A DNA stretch of 64,000 nucleotides from Thalassobius sp034670005 (GTDB taxonomy: Bacteria; Pseudomonadota; Alphaproteobacteria; Rhodobacterales; Rhodobacteraceae), in contig NZ_JAXMOH010000002.1 of the NCBI RefSeq assembly GCF_034670005.1, positions 620,001 to 684,000 of the forward strand, written 5' to 3'. The translations under genes and the position numbers were made by a program. How positions within the stretch are numbered: the first letter of the stretch is position 1; each line of letters starts with the position of its first letter. Shown piece by piece: positions 41,250 through 50,269 of this stretch. The notes beneath the pieces were generated by a model. It was not told the DNA's origin and did no database searches. It was given only the letters and a program-made list of their open reading frames with translations.

Positions 41250-42605
41250 ATGAACACGGCACTTGTCATCCTCGCCGCAGGCATGGGGACACGGATGAAT
41301 TCGGACCTGCCCAAGGTCCTGCATGAAATCGCAGGTGCCCCGCTGCTGATCCACGCGATGAAATCGGGTGCCGCGCTCGATCCGGAAAAACAGGTGATCG
41401 TGACCGGGCACGGGGCCGATCTAGTAACTCGCGCCGCCCAAGGCTGGGACGACCGGGCCGAAGTGGTGTTGCAGGAGGAACAACTGGGCACCGCTCATGC
41501 GGTGCTGCAGGCGCGCGCAGCGCTGGCGGATTTTGACGGCGACGTGATCGTGCTGTATGGCGATACCCCGTTCATTCAGCCAGAGACCATCGCACATATG
41601 GTCGAAGCCCGGCAGCATCACGATGTCGTCGTTCTGGGCTTCGAAGCGGCTGATCCGGGCCGGTATGGCCGTTTGATCCTTCAGGGCGACCGGTTGGAAA
41701 AGATCGTTGAGTTCAAGGATACCACTGATCAGGAACGCGCCATAACCCTCTGTAATTCCGGGGTTGTAGCCGCGAATTCCAAGATCCTGTTTGCTCTGCT
41801 GGACAAGGTTGGAAATGACAATTCTGCGGGGGAATATTACCTGACCGATATCATCGGGCTGGCCCGCAGCGAAGGCTTGTCGGCCACGGCCGTCACCTGT
41901 GACGAGGCCGAAACGCTGGGCGTTAATTCGCGCGCCGAGCTGGCCGCTGCGGAAGCCGCGTTTCAGGCCCGCGCCCGGGCAGACGCCTTGGCGAACGGGG
42001 TCACCCTGACCGCACCCGAAACGGTCTTTTTTGCCCATGACACAGTGATTGGCCGCGATACCGTGATTGAACCCAACGTGATGTTCGGCCCCGATGCGAC
42101 GGTGGAATCCGGCGCCCGCATCCGCGCCTTTTCCCATCTTGAAGGCTGCCACGTATCGCGCGGTGCCACGGTCGGCCCGTTTGCACGGCTACGCCCCGGC
42201 GCGGAATTGGCCGAAGATGTCCATATCGGCAATTTCGTCGAGATCAAGAACGCGGTGTTGGATGCGGGTGCCAAGGTCAATCATCTAAGCTATATCGGCG
42301 ATGCGCATATCGGCGAGAAATCAAATATCGGGGCTGGCACCATCACTTGTAATTACGACGGGGTGATGAAGCATAAAACGGAAATTGGCGCGAACGCCTT
42401 TATCGGGTCGAACACCATGCTGGTTGCGCCGGTGCGGGTGGGCAACCGCGCGATGACCGGCAGCGGATCGGTGATCACAGCGGATGTCGAGGACGACGCG
42501 CTGGCCATCGCCCGTGGCACCCAGGTGAACAAGCCGGGACTGGCGGCGAAGCTGCGAGAGATATTGAAAGCCAAGAAGGCGAAACGGGATAAAGAGGCAG
42601 GATAA
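41250..42605 (+). CDS. glmU: Bifunctional N-acetylglucosamine-1-phosphate uridyltransferase/glucosamine-1-phosphate acetyltransferase
   Basis: Makes UDP-N-acetylglucosamine for peptidoglycan and lipid A. The 451-residue protein has the N-terminal uridyltransferase domain (LAAGMGTRMNSDLPKVLHEI, shown as LAAGMGTRMNSDLPK, residues 7-21) and the C-terminal left-handed beta-helix acetyltransferase domain (hexapeptide repeats from about residue 255; the ACP-free acetyl-CoA site around NYDG). It is divergent from gph across 138 bp. The stop TAA overlaps the glmS ATG by one base. Confidence 0.96.
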   Translation: MNTALVILAAGMGTRMNSDLPKVLHEIAGAPLLIHAMKSGAALDPEKQVIVTGHGADLVTRAAQGWDDRAEVVLQEEQLGTAHAVLQARAALADFDGDVIVLYGDTPFIQPETIAHMVEARQHHDVVVLGFEAADPGRYGRLILQGDRLEKIVEFKDTTDQERAITLCNSGVVAANSKILFALLDKVGNDNSAGEYYLTDIIGLARSEGLSATAVTCDEAETLGVNSRAELAAAEAAFQARARADALANGVTLTAPETVFFAHDTVIGRDTVIEPNVMFGPDATVESGARIRAFSHLEGCHVSRGATVGPFARLRPGAELAEDVHIGNFVEIKNAVLDAGAKVNHLSYIGDAHIGEKSNIGAGTITCNYDGVMKHKTEIGANAFIGSNTMLVAPVRVGNRAMTGSGSVITADVEDDALAIARGTQVNKPGLAAKLREILKAKKAKRDKEAG

Positions 42606-44425
42606 TGTGCGGAATTGTCGGGGTCCTTGGCGACCATGAAGCAGCCCCTATTCTGGTGGATGCGCTGAAACGACTGGAGTATCGCGGCTATGACAGCGCC
42701 GGGATCGCCACAGTGAACAACGGCCACCTGTCGCGCCGCCGGGCGGTTGGCAAGCTGGTCAATCTGAGCGATCTTCTGGTTCATGATCCATTGTCGGGCA
42801 AAGCCGGGATCGGCCATACCCGCTGGGCCACTCATGGCGCACCCAGTGTCGACAATGCCCATCCGCACAAGGCCGGACCGGTGGCTGTCGTCCACAACGG
42901 CATCATCGAGAATTTTCGCGAACTGCGCGCCGAACTGGCGCAGAACGGGATCGGGTTCCGTACCGAAACCGATACCGAAACCGTGGCGTTGCTGGCCCAG
43001 TATTACCTTGAACAGGGCAATGCCCCGGTGGAGGCCGCGCGCAAGACCGTGGCGCGGTTGCATGGGGCGTTTGCTTTGGCTTTTCTGTTCGATGGCGAAG
43101 ACGATCTGCTGGTGGCCGCGCGCAAGGGCAGCCCGCTGGCGATCGGCCATGGCGACGGCGAAATGTTCGTCGGGTCCGACGCGATCGCATTGGCACCGAT
43201 GACCGACAAGATCACTTATCTGGAAGAAGGTGATTTCGCGGTGATCACCCGCACGAGCCTGGAAATCCAAGACGCCAATGGCGAGCTGGCCAACCGCGAA
43301 ATGCGCACCATACATATCGACGACGCCCGCATCGACAAAGGCGTACACAAGCATTTCATGGCCAAGGAAATCGCCGAACAGCCATTGGTGATCGGCGAAG
43401 CGGTCCGCCATTACCTGTCCGCCGACGGCAATTCAGTCGAGTTGCCCGGTGATCTGGATTTCACACAGGTTGACCGGCTGACCATGGTCGCCTGCGGCAC
43501 TGCCTTTTATGCCTGCCTGACTGCGAAATACTGGTTCGAACAGCTGGCGCAACTGCCGGTCGAAGTCGATATTGCCAGCGAGTTCCGCTATCGTGAACCG
43601 CCCGTGACCAAGCGCACGGTGGCGCTGTTCGTCAGCCAGTCGGGCGAAACCGCCGACACGCTGGCCGCGCTGCGCTATTGCGAAGGCAAGGCCGACAGCA
43701 TCGTGTCGGTGGTCAATGTCGCAGAGAGTTCGATCGCACGAAGCAGCGACCTGGCGTTGCCGATCCTGGCCGGGGTCGAGGTCGGGGTGGCATCGACCAA
43801 AGCGTTTACGTGCCAATTGACCGTGCTGCTGATGCTGGCGATCAAAGCCGCCGAACAGCGCGGCACGCTGAGCCCGGAACGGATCAGCGACCTGCTGAGC
43901 CGGTTGCGGGCGACGCCATCGATCCTGAACACCGCACTGGAACAGGACGGTGCCATCGCGGACGCTGCGCAGCAATTGTCGGAATCGTCGGACGTGCTGT
44001 TCCTGGGCCGCGGCCTGATGTATCCGATGGCCCTTGAAGGCGCATTAAAGCTGAAAGAAATCAGCTACATACACGCAGAAGCTTATGCGTCTGGCGAATT
44101 GAAACACGGGCCGATCGCGCTGATCGACAAGACCATGCCGGTGGTCGTCATGGCGCCATATGACGCGCTGTTCGACAAGACCCGGTCGAACATGCAGGAG
44201 GTGCTGGCGCGGGGCGGCAGGGTGGTCATGATTACCGATGAACACGGCGCACATGACACCGCCAACGACGCCTGGTGTACCATTGTGATGCCCGAGATCG
44301 ACCCGGTCCTGACCCCGATCCTCTATGCGATCCCGGCCCAGTTGCTGGCCTATCATACGGCGGTTGCCAAGGGCACCGATGTCGACCAACCCCGCAACCT
44401 TGCTAAATCCGTGACCGTCGAATGA
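42605..44425 (+). CDS. glmS: Glutamine--fructose-6-phosphate aminotransferase (isomerizing)
   Basis: Makes glucosamine-6-phosphate from fructose-6-phosphate and glutamine, feeding GlmU. The 606-residue protein starts MCGIVGVLG, with the N-terminal cysteine as glutaminase nucleophile after Met removal; two SIS sugar-isomerase domains follow (SQSGETADTLAALR near 347-360) and the C-terminus is LAKSVTVE. It overlaps glmU by one base and the AlkD-like gene by four, so all three are coupled. There is no leader that could hold a glmS ribozyme. Confidence 0.97.
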   Translation: MCGIVGVLGDHEAAPILVDALKRLEYRGYDSAGIATVNNGHLSRRRAVGKLVNLSDLLVHDPLSGKAGIGHTRWATHGAPSVDNAHPHKAGPVAVVHNGIIENFRELRAELAQNGIGFRTETDTETVALLAQYYLEQGNAPVEAARKTVARLHGAFALAFLFDGEDDLLVAARKGSPLAIGHGDGEMFVGSDAIALAPMTDKITYLEEGDFAVITRTSLEIQDANGELANREMRTIHIDDARIDKGVHKHFMAKEIAEQPLVIGEAVRHYLSADGNSVELPGDLDFTQVDRLTMVACGTAFYACLTAKYWFEQLAQLPVEVDIASEFRYREPPVTKRTVALFVSQSGETADTLAALRYCEGKADSIVSVVNVAESSIARSSDLALPILAGVEVGVASTKAFTCQLTVLLMLAIKAAEQRGTLSPERISDLLSRLRATPSILNTALEQDGAIADAAQQLSESSDVLFLGRGLMYPMALEGALKLKEISYIHAEAYASGELKHGPIALIDKTMPVVVMAPYDALFDKTRSNMQEVLARGGRVVMITDEHGAHDTANDAWCTIVMPEIDPVLTPILYAIPAQLLAYHTAVAKGTDVDQPRNLAKSVTVE

Positions 44426-45108
44426 CCCTGGATGATGCATTGGCTGCGCTGAAAGCGCATGTGGAAGATGGGCGTGCCGAAGGGGCTGCCGCCTATCACA
44501 AGGTGCCACGCACTTACCTGGGCGTGCCCAACCCGGCGCTTAACGATCTGACCAAGGCATGGCGGCAGCAATTGTCGGTCGAGGAGCGCGTCGCGCTGGC
44601 CCGCGCCCTGTGGGACACCAATATTTTCGAAGCCCGGCTGGCGGCCGCGAAATTGCTGACCCAGGCGCGGATCAAGCCCGATCAGGCAGTTTGGGACCTG
44701 ATCAAAAGCTGGTTGCCCGATCTGGATAGCTGGGCGATTGCCGATCACGCGATGATGGCAGGGCAGAAACGGCTGATCGCCGATCCCTCTCGGGTGGCCG
44801 AGGTCGAGGACTGGACCCGGTCTGACAGTCACTGGATACGCCGCGCGGCGATGGTGGTAACGCTGCCCTGGACCAAACAGAACCACCCCAAGCCGCAGGA
44901 TCTGGAGATCCGCGAAAAGGTGCTGGGCTGGGCCGCTGCCTATGTGAACGATCCGGACTGGTTCATCCAGAAATCGGTGGCATGGTGGCTGCGCGATCTG
45001 TCGAAACACGATCCCGACCGGGTGATCGCGTTCCTGCGCGAACATGGCAAAGTGATGAAGCCTTTCGCGCGCAAGGAAGCGTCGAAATATCTACCGCCCA
45101 AAGCCTGA
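44422..45108 (+). CDS. DNA alkylation repair (AlkD-like) protein
   Basis: Predicted HEAT-repeat protein of the AlkC/AlkD DNA glycosylase group, which removes 3- and 7-alkylated purines. The 228 residues include characteristic helices with VWDLIKSWLPDLDSWAIADH (shown as LDSWAIADH, near 107-115) and DPDWFIQKSVAWWLRDLSKHDP (shown as QKSVAWWLRDLSKHDP), close to the end. Trp/Asp residues of the DNA-binding groove are present. It overlaps glmS as ATGA at 44422-44425, an unexpected coupling of DNA repair with amino-sugar synthesis. Which lesions it acts on is unknown. Confidence 0.85.
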   Translation: MTLDDALAALKAHVEDGRAEGAAAYHKVPRTYLGVPNPALNDLTKAWRQQLSVEERVALARALWDTNIFEARLAAAKLLTQARIKPDQAVWDLIKSWLPDLDSWAIADHAMMAGQKRLIADPSRVAEVEDWTRSDSHWIRRAAMVVTLPWTKQNHPKPQDLEIREKVLGWAAAYVNDPDWFIQKSVAWWLRDLSKHDPDRVIAFLREHGKVMKPFARKEASKYLPPKA

Positions 45109-45171
45109 GAGGGGCGGCGTCCGAGACCGAAAATGCAGGTGAAGTCTGTAACGGATTTCACCGCCGGCGGC

Positions 45172-45621
45172 TTAGTCGAGATAGACCTCGACCTTGGGCA
45201 GCCCGCTCAACGGCGCATCCAACAGCCGCATCGCACCGAGCGACAGCCGACTGCCAGCGGTGACCGGCCCTTCGATCGGGATCAGGTCGACCTTGACCTC
45301 GCGACCATTGGCCGGATAACGCACCCGGCCCCGGCCCGGGGCCGAAATCAGCGGCGTTTCGATCCAGAACCCGTCCCGGGCCGAATCGCCGAGCGAGGCA
45401 ACCGTGCTTCCCAGCAATCCACCGCTGCCCGGCTGCGCCGTTGCGGTATCGGGCAACGCCGCAATCTCGATTTCTTCGGGCGCGGGCAAGGTTTCCTCGG
45501 TCGGTTGCACAACAGCCGGTTGCGTCGGCTGGCGTTTCCAAACCGGTGTCCCCAGAAGCGGTACATCGGTACAGGCCGACAGGGCGAAGGCGGGAAGCAG
45601 GATCAGGACAAACTTTTTCAT
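45172..45621 (-). CDS. Predicted lipoprotein of unknown function
   Basis: The 149-residue product starts MKKFVLILLPAFALSAC, a lipoprotein signal with lipobox ALSAC and modified C17. A Pro/Glu/Thr-rich linker (about 35-65) leads to a small domain with GFWIETPLI and PIEGPVTAGSRLSLGAMRLL. Proteins like this are sometimes labelled as D-galactarate dehydratase in roseobacter genomes, but nothing here supports an enzyme. I chose the ATG at 45621; an upstream ATG at 45657 would spoil the signal peptide. It is convergent with the AlkD-like gene and divergent from moaA. Confidence 0.78.
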   Translation of the reverse strand: MKKFVLILLPAFALSACTDVPLLGTPVWKRQPTQPAVVQPTEETLPAPEEIEIAALPDTATAQPGSGGLLGSTVASLGDSARDGFWIETPLISAPGRGRVRYPANGREVKVDLIPIEGPVTAGSRLSLGAMRLLDAPLSGLPKVEVYLD

Positions 45622-45705
45622 ACTATCGAGGCTACGACCTTTCGCCGGGCCGATCAATCACATCCGCCCTTGCCGTGGCAGGTTTCCGCCCCTAGGTTCA
45701 CCCCC

Positions 45706-46713
45706 ATGACAGCACCTCTTATCGACCCGTTTCAGCGCGCCATCACCTATCTGCGTGTTTCCGTCACCGACCGGTGCGATTTCCGCTGTGCCTATTGCAT
45801 GTCGGAGAATATGACCTTTCTGCCCAAGAAAGAGCTTCTGACGCTGGAAGAGTTGGACCGGATGTGTTCCAGCTTCATCCGGCTGGGGGTGGAAAAGCTG
45901 CGCATCACTGGCGGCGAACCTCTGGTCCGGCGCGGTATCATGTCGTTTTTCGATGCAATGTCGCGGCATCTGGACAGCGGCGCGCTGAAGGAACTGACGC
46001 TGACCACCAACGGATCGCAGTTGGAAAAATTCGCGGGCGATCTGTGGGCGGCAGGGGTGCGCCGGGTCAATATCTCGCTCGACACGCTGGATGAGACGAA
46101 ATTCGCCGAAATCACCCGCTGGGGCCGGTTACCGCAGGTGCTGCGCGGTATTGATGCCGCCCAGAAAGCGGGGATGCGGGTCAAGATCAACGCTGTCGCG
46201 TTGAAGGGGTTCAACGATGTCGAATTGTTCGATCTGGTGGACTGGTGCCACGGTCGCGACATCGACCTGACCTTTATCGAGGTCATGCCGATGGGCGATA
46301 TCGGCAACGAGGACCGTCTGGACCAGTATTGGCCGCTCAGCGATCTGCGGGCGCAACTGGCGGACCGGTTCACGCTGACCGATCTGGCCGAACGGTCGGG
46401 CGGTCCGGCACGTTATGTCCGGTTGGACGAAACCGGCCAGAAGATCGGGTTCATCACGCCTTTGACCCATAATTTCTGCGAAAGCTGCAACCGGGTGCGG
46501 CTGACCTGTACCGGAGAGATTTACACCTGTCTGGGACAAGAAGGGATGCAGGACCTGCGCCCTGCCCTACGCGATCATCCCGGCGACGATGCGCCGCTGG
46601 AACAGGCGATCCGGGCGGCCATCGGATTGAAGCCCAAGGGCCATGATTTCGACTATTCGCGTCAGGATGTGGCGGGCAAGATGTCCCGTCACATGAGCCA
46701 TACCGGCGGATGA
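45706..46713 (+). CDS. moaA: GTP 3',8-cyclase (molybdenum cofactor biosynthesis)
   Basis: Radical SAM enzyme that starts molybdopterin synthesis from GTP. The 335-residue protein has the SAM-cluster motif C24-x3-C28-x2-C31 (CDFRCAYC), the GGEP motif, and a second cluster in CESCNRVRLTCTGEIYTCLG (shown as CESCNRVRLTC). It ends in the GG doublet required for activity in MoaA. The frame is open far upstream through the lipoprotein gene on the other strand; I use the ATG at 45706 because MTAPLIDPFQRAITYLRVS is the normal family start. The stop overlaps the waaA ATG (ATGA). Confidence 0.95.
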   Translation: MTAPLIDPFQRAITYLRVSVTDRCDFRCAYCMSENMTFLPKKELLTLEELDRMCSSFIRLGVEKLRITGGEPLVRRGIMSFFDAMSRHLDSGALKELTLTTNGSQLEKFAGDLWAAGVRRVNISLDTLDETKFAEITRWGRLPQVLRGIDAAQKAGMRVKINAVALKGFNDVELFDLVDWCHGRDIDLTFIEVMPMGDIGNEDRLDQYWPLSDLRAQLADRFTLTDLAERSGGPARYVRLDETGQKIGFITPLTHNFCESCNRVRLTCTGEIYTCLGQEGMQDLRPALRDHPGDDAPLEQAIRAAIGLKPKGHDFDYSRQDVAGKMSRHMSHTGG

Positions 46714-48008
46714 TTCCGATGGCGCGGCCCAGGGGCGTGACCCTGACCTACCGGCTTTATGCCGCAGTCGCCAATGTGCTTGCGCCGCTGGCTTATCGCA
46801 AAGTGGCGCGCAAATTGTTCGAGGCGGGCGTGGCGCAGCAGCGCCTGCGCGAACGGATCGGTCATGCCACCCTGCCCCGCCCCGAAGGATTTCTGGTCTG
46901 GTGCCACGCCGCATCGGTGGGCGAAAGCCTGTCGGCGCTGACACTGATCCGGCGACTGGGAGAAGCACGCCCCGACCTGCAATTCCTGCTGACATCGGGC
47001 ACCGCGACATCCGCCGAAATCGTGTCCAAGCGGCTGCCGCCGCGCTGCCGCCACCAGTTCGCGCCACTGGATGGCCGCCGGATTTTGAATCGCTTCCTGG
47101 GCCATTGGCGCCCCGACATGGCGATCTTCGTGGAAAGCGAACTCTGGCCGCAGATGTTGGTCAGGACCCGAGCGACTGGCATCCCGTTGGCGCTGCTGAA
47201 TGCCCGGCTGTCGCAGGGGTCACTGCGCAGCTGGGGGCGCATTCCCCAAACGGCGCGGTTCATCCTGTCCCGGTTTAGCCTGATCCGGACACAGGACGCA
47301 GAAACCCTGCAGGGGTTGCTTGGCCTCGGGGCAGATCCGCACACCACCACGCAGGGCCCGAACCTGAAAGCCGCGGCGGCCCCTCTGCCGGTTGATGACG
47401 ATGTACTTTCCGGGCTGCGCAGGGCAATCGGGTCCCGCCCGGTCTGGGTCGCGGCATCGACCCATCCCGGCGAGGAAGATATCGTTCTGCAGGCGCATGA
47501 GCAGTTGTTGAAGGCGCATCCCGACCTGTTGCTGATCCTGGTGCCGCGCCATCCGGAACGCGTCGGCGAAATCGAGGCCCTGATCCGCGCGCGCGGTCTG
47601 TCCCAGACCCGCCGCAGCACAGGCGGCACGGCGCAGGCGGAGATCTATCTGGCCGATACGCTGGGCGAATTGGGGCTGTGGTACGCGCTGGCACCGGTTG
47701 TTTTTGTCGGCGGGTCGCTGGTCCCGGTGGGCGGGCACAACCCGTTCGAACCGGCGCAGGCGGGCGCGGTCGTCCTGCATGGGCCGCTTTATGCCAATTT
47801 CGCCGAAAGCTACGCCGCCTTCGCGCAGATCGGCGGACAGGCCGAGGTGAAAGATGCAACCGCGCTGGCCAACGCGGTTGGCGGGCTGCTGGACGATCCT
47901 GCGCGGCTGTCCGAAGCGGGGCAGCAGGCCAAGACCTTTGCCGAAACCCAGATGCAGGGGCTGGACGCAACCGTTCAGGACCTTTCGGCGCTGGTGCAAC
48001 CAGTGTAA
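46710..48008 (+). CDS. waaA: 3-deoxy-D-manno-octulosonic acid (Kdo) transferase
   Basis: Adds Kdo residues to lipid A precursor at the inner membrane. The 432-residue GT-B enzyme has an N-terminal membrane-associated stretch, the conserved WCHAASVGE (about 63-71), the Arg/Glu motif FVESELWPQML (about 140-150) and the C-terminal donor-site region VFVGGSLVPVGGHNPFEPA (as GGSLVPVGGHNPFEP). The ATG at 46710 overlaps moaA by 4 bp. It is followed 46 bp later by another LPS-core gene, which fits the function. Confidence 0.93.
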   Translation: MIPMARPRGVTLTYRLYAAVANVLAPLAYRKVARKLFEAGVAQQRLRERIGHATLPRPEGFLVWCHAASVGESLSALTLIRRLGEARPDLQFLLTSGTATSAEIVSKRLPPRCRHQFAPLDGRRILNRFLGHWRPDMAIFVESELWPQMLVRTRATGIPLALLNARLSQGSLRSWGRIPQTARFILSRFSLIRTQDAETLQGLLGLGADPHTTTQGPNLKAAAAPLPVDDDVLSGLRRAIGSRPVWVAASTHPGEEDIVLQAHEQLLKAHPDLLLILVPRHPERVGEIEALIRARGLSQTRRSTGGTAQAEIYLADTLGELGLWYALAPVVFVGGSLVPVGGHNPFEPAQAGAVVLHGPLYANFAESYAAFAQIGGQAEVKDATALANAVGGLLDDPARLSEAGQQAKTFAETQMQGLDATVQDLSALVQPV

Positions 48009-48054
48009 ACCGCCCCCGACCGCCCCCCGTGCCCGAAGGCCAGGAATAGCCAAG

Positions 48055-49095
48055 ATGACAGATGTCAGCCAAGTCGACGTGATCGCCCCGAATTTCAAGA
48101 AGCGCCTCTCCGGGGTGACCTCGACCATTTTCCGGCTGGTGCCGCTGCAGGCCGAAAAGATCGCGATCGTCGCCACCGGCCCGGTCATTCCGGCGGACGT
48201 GCCCGGCATGCCGCTCGCCGCGTTGCTGACGATGAATCGCCGCCGCCGCGTCTGGCACGCGCGGCGCAACATCGAAATGATCGCCGGAATCGCGCTGAAA
48301 ACGCTGCTGGGCAAGAACCTGAAACTGATGTTCACCTCGGCCTCGCAACGCCATCATACCGGCCTGACCAAGTGGCTGATCCGGCGGATGGACGAGATCG
48401 TGGCGACCTCGGCGAAATCGGCCGCCTATCTGGAACGCCCGGCCCATGTGATCCATCACGGGATCGATGCCGAACGCTTTTCCCCGTCAACGGACAAGGC
48501 CGCGCTGCGACGGCAGCTCGGTCTGCCGGAAACCGGAATGCTGATCGGCTGCTATGGCCGGATCAGGGCACAGAAGGGAACCGACGTCTTTGTCGATGCT
48601 ATGATCCGCGTGCTGCCGCGCCATCCCGGCGCGACCGCGTTGGTGATGGGACGGGCGACGAAAAAGTATCAGGATTTCGAACGGGAGCTGAGGGACCGGG
48701 TGGCTGCCGCCGGACTGTCCGACCGCATCCTGTTCCTGCCGGAAGTGCCGGTTCTGGAAATGGCCGGGTTCTATCAGGTTCTGGATCTCTATGTCGCGCC
48801 GCAACGCTGGGAAGGGTTCGGCCTGACCCCGCTCGAAGCGATGTCCTGCGGTGCTCCGGTCGTGGCGACACGCGTCGGCGCGTTCGAGGAACTGGTCGCT
48901 GAAGGCGAAACCGGCACCCTTGTCGACCCGGGGGATATCGACGCAATGACCGTGGCCGTCGATGCGGCGCTGTCCGACCCCGGGCGGCTGGCTCAATGGT
49001 CCACCGCCGCCCGGGATCGTGTTCTGGCCCAGTTCCAGCTACAGCAGGAAGCCGATGCGCTGATCGCGATCTATCGCCGGCTTCTGTCTGATTAA
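48055..49095 (+). CDS. LPS core glycosyltransferase, LpsB/LpcC-type mannosyltransferase
   Basis: GT4-family transferase that probably adds mannose to the Kdo of the LPS inner core. The 346-residue protein starts MTDVSQVDVIAPNFKKRLSG, a lead sequence I associate with rhizobial LpsB/LpcC. Further motifs are FTSASQRHHT, VIHHGIDAERFSP (start of the second Rossmann domain) and the donor-site EGFGLTPLEAMSCG with catalytic Glu. I use the ATG at 48055; the open frame before it overlaps waaA. The stop TAA shares bases with the stop of the convergent M20 gene. Confidence 0.88.
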   Translation: MTDVSQVDVIAPNFKKRLSGVTSTIFRLVPLQAEKIAIVATGPVIPADVPGMPLAALLTMNRRRRVWHARRNIEMIAGIALKTLLGKNLKLMFTSASQRHHTGLTKWLIRRMDEIVATSAKSAAYLERPAHVIHHGIDAERFSPSTDKAALRRQLGLPETGMLIGCYGRIRAQKGTDVFVDAMIRVLPRHPGATALVMGRATKKYQDFERELRDRVAAAGLSDRILFLPEVPVLEMAGFYQVLDLYVAPQRWEGFGLTPLEAMSCGAPVVATRVGAFEELVAEGETGTLVDPGDIDAMTVAVDAALSDPGRLAQWSTAARDRVLAQFQLQQEADALIAIYRRLLSD

Positions 49096-50255
49096 GCCGC
49101 AGGCATCCGTTTTTCGACCACTTCGGCCCACCACGAACAGCCCGCAGGGATTGCATCGTCGTTGAAGTTATATTCGGGGTGATGCACCATCGCGGTGTCG
49201 CCATTGCCAACCAGAATATAAGCACCGGGGCGTTCTTCCAGCATGAAGGCGAAATCTTCGCCACCCATCACCAAGGGGGCGTCATCGCAGGTACCGCTGA
49301 TCGAGCGGGCAACTTCGGCGGCGAAATCGGTCTGTTCCTCGGCATTCACCATCACCGGGTAATTGCGATGATAGTTCAGTTTGGCGGTGCCGCCAAAGGT
49401 TGCCGCCACGCCCTGACAAATCTCGCCAATCCGCTTTTCGGCCAGATCGCGCATTTCCGCGCTCATCGTGCGCACTGTGCCCTTCAGCGTCACCCGCTGC
49501 GGGATCACGTTGAACGCCTTGGACGAGGTTTCGAACGAGGTGACAGAGACCACGACCTGATCGACCGGATCGGCGTTGCGGCTGGCAATGGTTTGCAAAG
49601 ACAAAACCGCCTGCGATGCCATTACCGTAGTATCGACGGTTTCATGCGGTTTGGCGGCGTGGCCACCGACGCCTTCGAATTCGATATCGAACACATCGGT
49701 GGCGGCAAAAAATGCACCGGGGCGGATGGCAAAGCTGCCCACCGGACGGCCCGGCCAGTTATGCATGCCGTAGACTTCCTGAATGCCCCAGCGGTCCATC
49801 AACCCGTCGTCGCACATCGCCTTGCCGCCGGCGCCGCCTTCTTCGGCGGGCTGGAAAATCACCACCACGGTGCCGTCAAAATTGCGTGTTTCGGACAGGT
49901 ATTTCGCCGCCCCGAGCAACATCGCGGTATGGCCGTCATGGCCGCAGGCATGCATCGCGCCGGGGGTTTTGGAGGCATAATCCAGCCCCGTCTGTTCATG
50001 AATCGGCAGCGCATCCATATCGGCGCGCAGACCGATCACCTTGCCCGATCCTGAGGCCTTGCCCTTGATTACGCCGACGACGCCGGTCTGACCGATGCCA
50101 GTGACGACCTCGTCACAGCCGAATTCCTTCAGCTTATCGGCGACGATGGCGCTGGTGCGGTGGGTGTCGTAAAGGATTTCCGGGTTTTCGTGCAAATCAC
50201 GACGCCAAACGGTGATTTCATCCTGCAATTCTGCAAATCGGTTCTTAACGGGCAT
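49092..50255 (-). CDS. M20-family amidohydrolase (hippurate hydrolase type), copy 1
   Basis: Metal-dependent hydrolase of N-acylated amino acids or peptides. The 387-residue protein has the metal site ACGHDGHTAMLLGA (about 101-114) and AEEGGAGG (about 136-143), and HPEYNFND near the C-terminus. I use the ATG at 50255 (MPVKNRFAELQDEI); the longer frame upstream overlaps the next gene. The next gene upstream encodes a close paralogue over the full length, so the pair arose by tandem duplication. It is last in an operon with the paralogue, an ArgE-like enzyme and a peptide ABC ATPase. The stop shares TTAA with the convergent glycosyltransferase gene. Confidence 0.9.
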   Translation of the reverse strand: MPVKNRFAELQDEITVWRRDLHENPEILYDTHRTSAIVADKLKEFGCDEVVTGIGQTGVVGVIKGKASGSGKVIGLRADMDALPIHEQTGLDYASKTPGAMHACGHDGHTAMLLGAAKYLSETRNFDGTVVVIFQPAEEGGAGGKAMCDDGLMDRWGIQEVYGMHNWPGRPVGSFAIRPGAFFAATDVFDIEFEGVGGHAAKPHETVDTTVMASQAVLSLQTIASRNADPVDQVVVSVTSFETSSKAFNVIPQRVTLKGTVRTMSAEMRDLAEKRIGEICQGVAATFGGTAKLNYHRNYPVMVNAEEQTDFAAEVARSISGTCDDAPLVMGGEDFAFMLEERPGAYILVGNGDTAMVHHPEYNFNDDAIPAGCSWWAEVVEKRMPAA

Positions 50256-50269
50256 AGGTCTGGTCCTTC

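Noticed and set aside
42596..42610. Possible glmS ribozyme upstream of glmS
   Set aside because: glmU and glmS overlap by one base, so there is no leader for the ribozyme, and the element is characteristic of Gram-positive bacteria.
45138..45162. Hairpin after the AlkD-like gene as a terminator
   Set aside because: The stem is 10 bp on the plus strand if G-U pairs are allowed, but no T-tract follows, only GC-rich sequence. Not strong enough to annotate.
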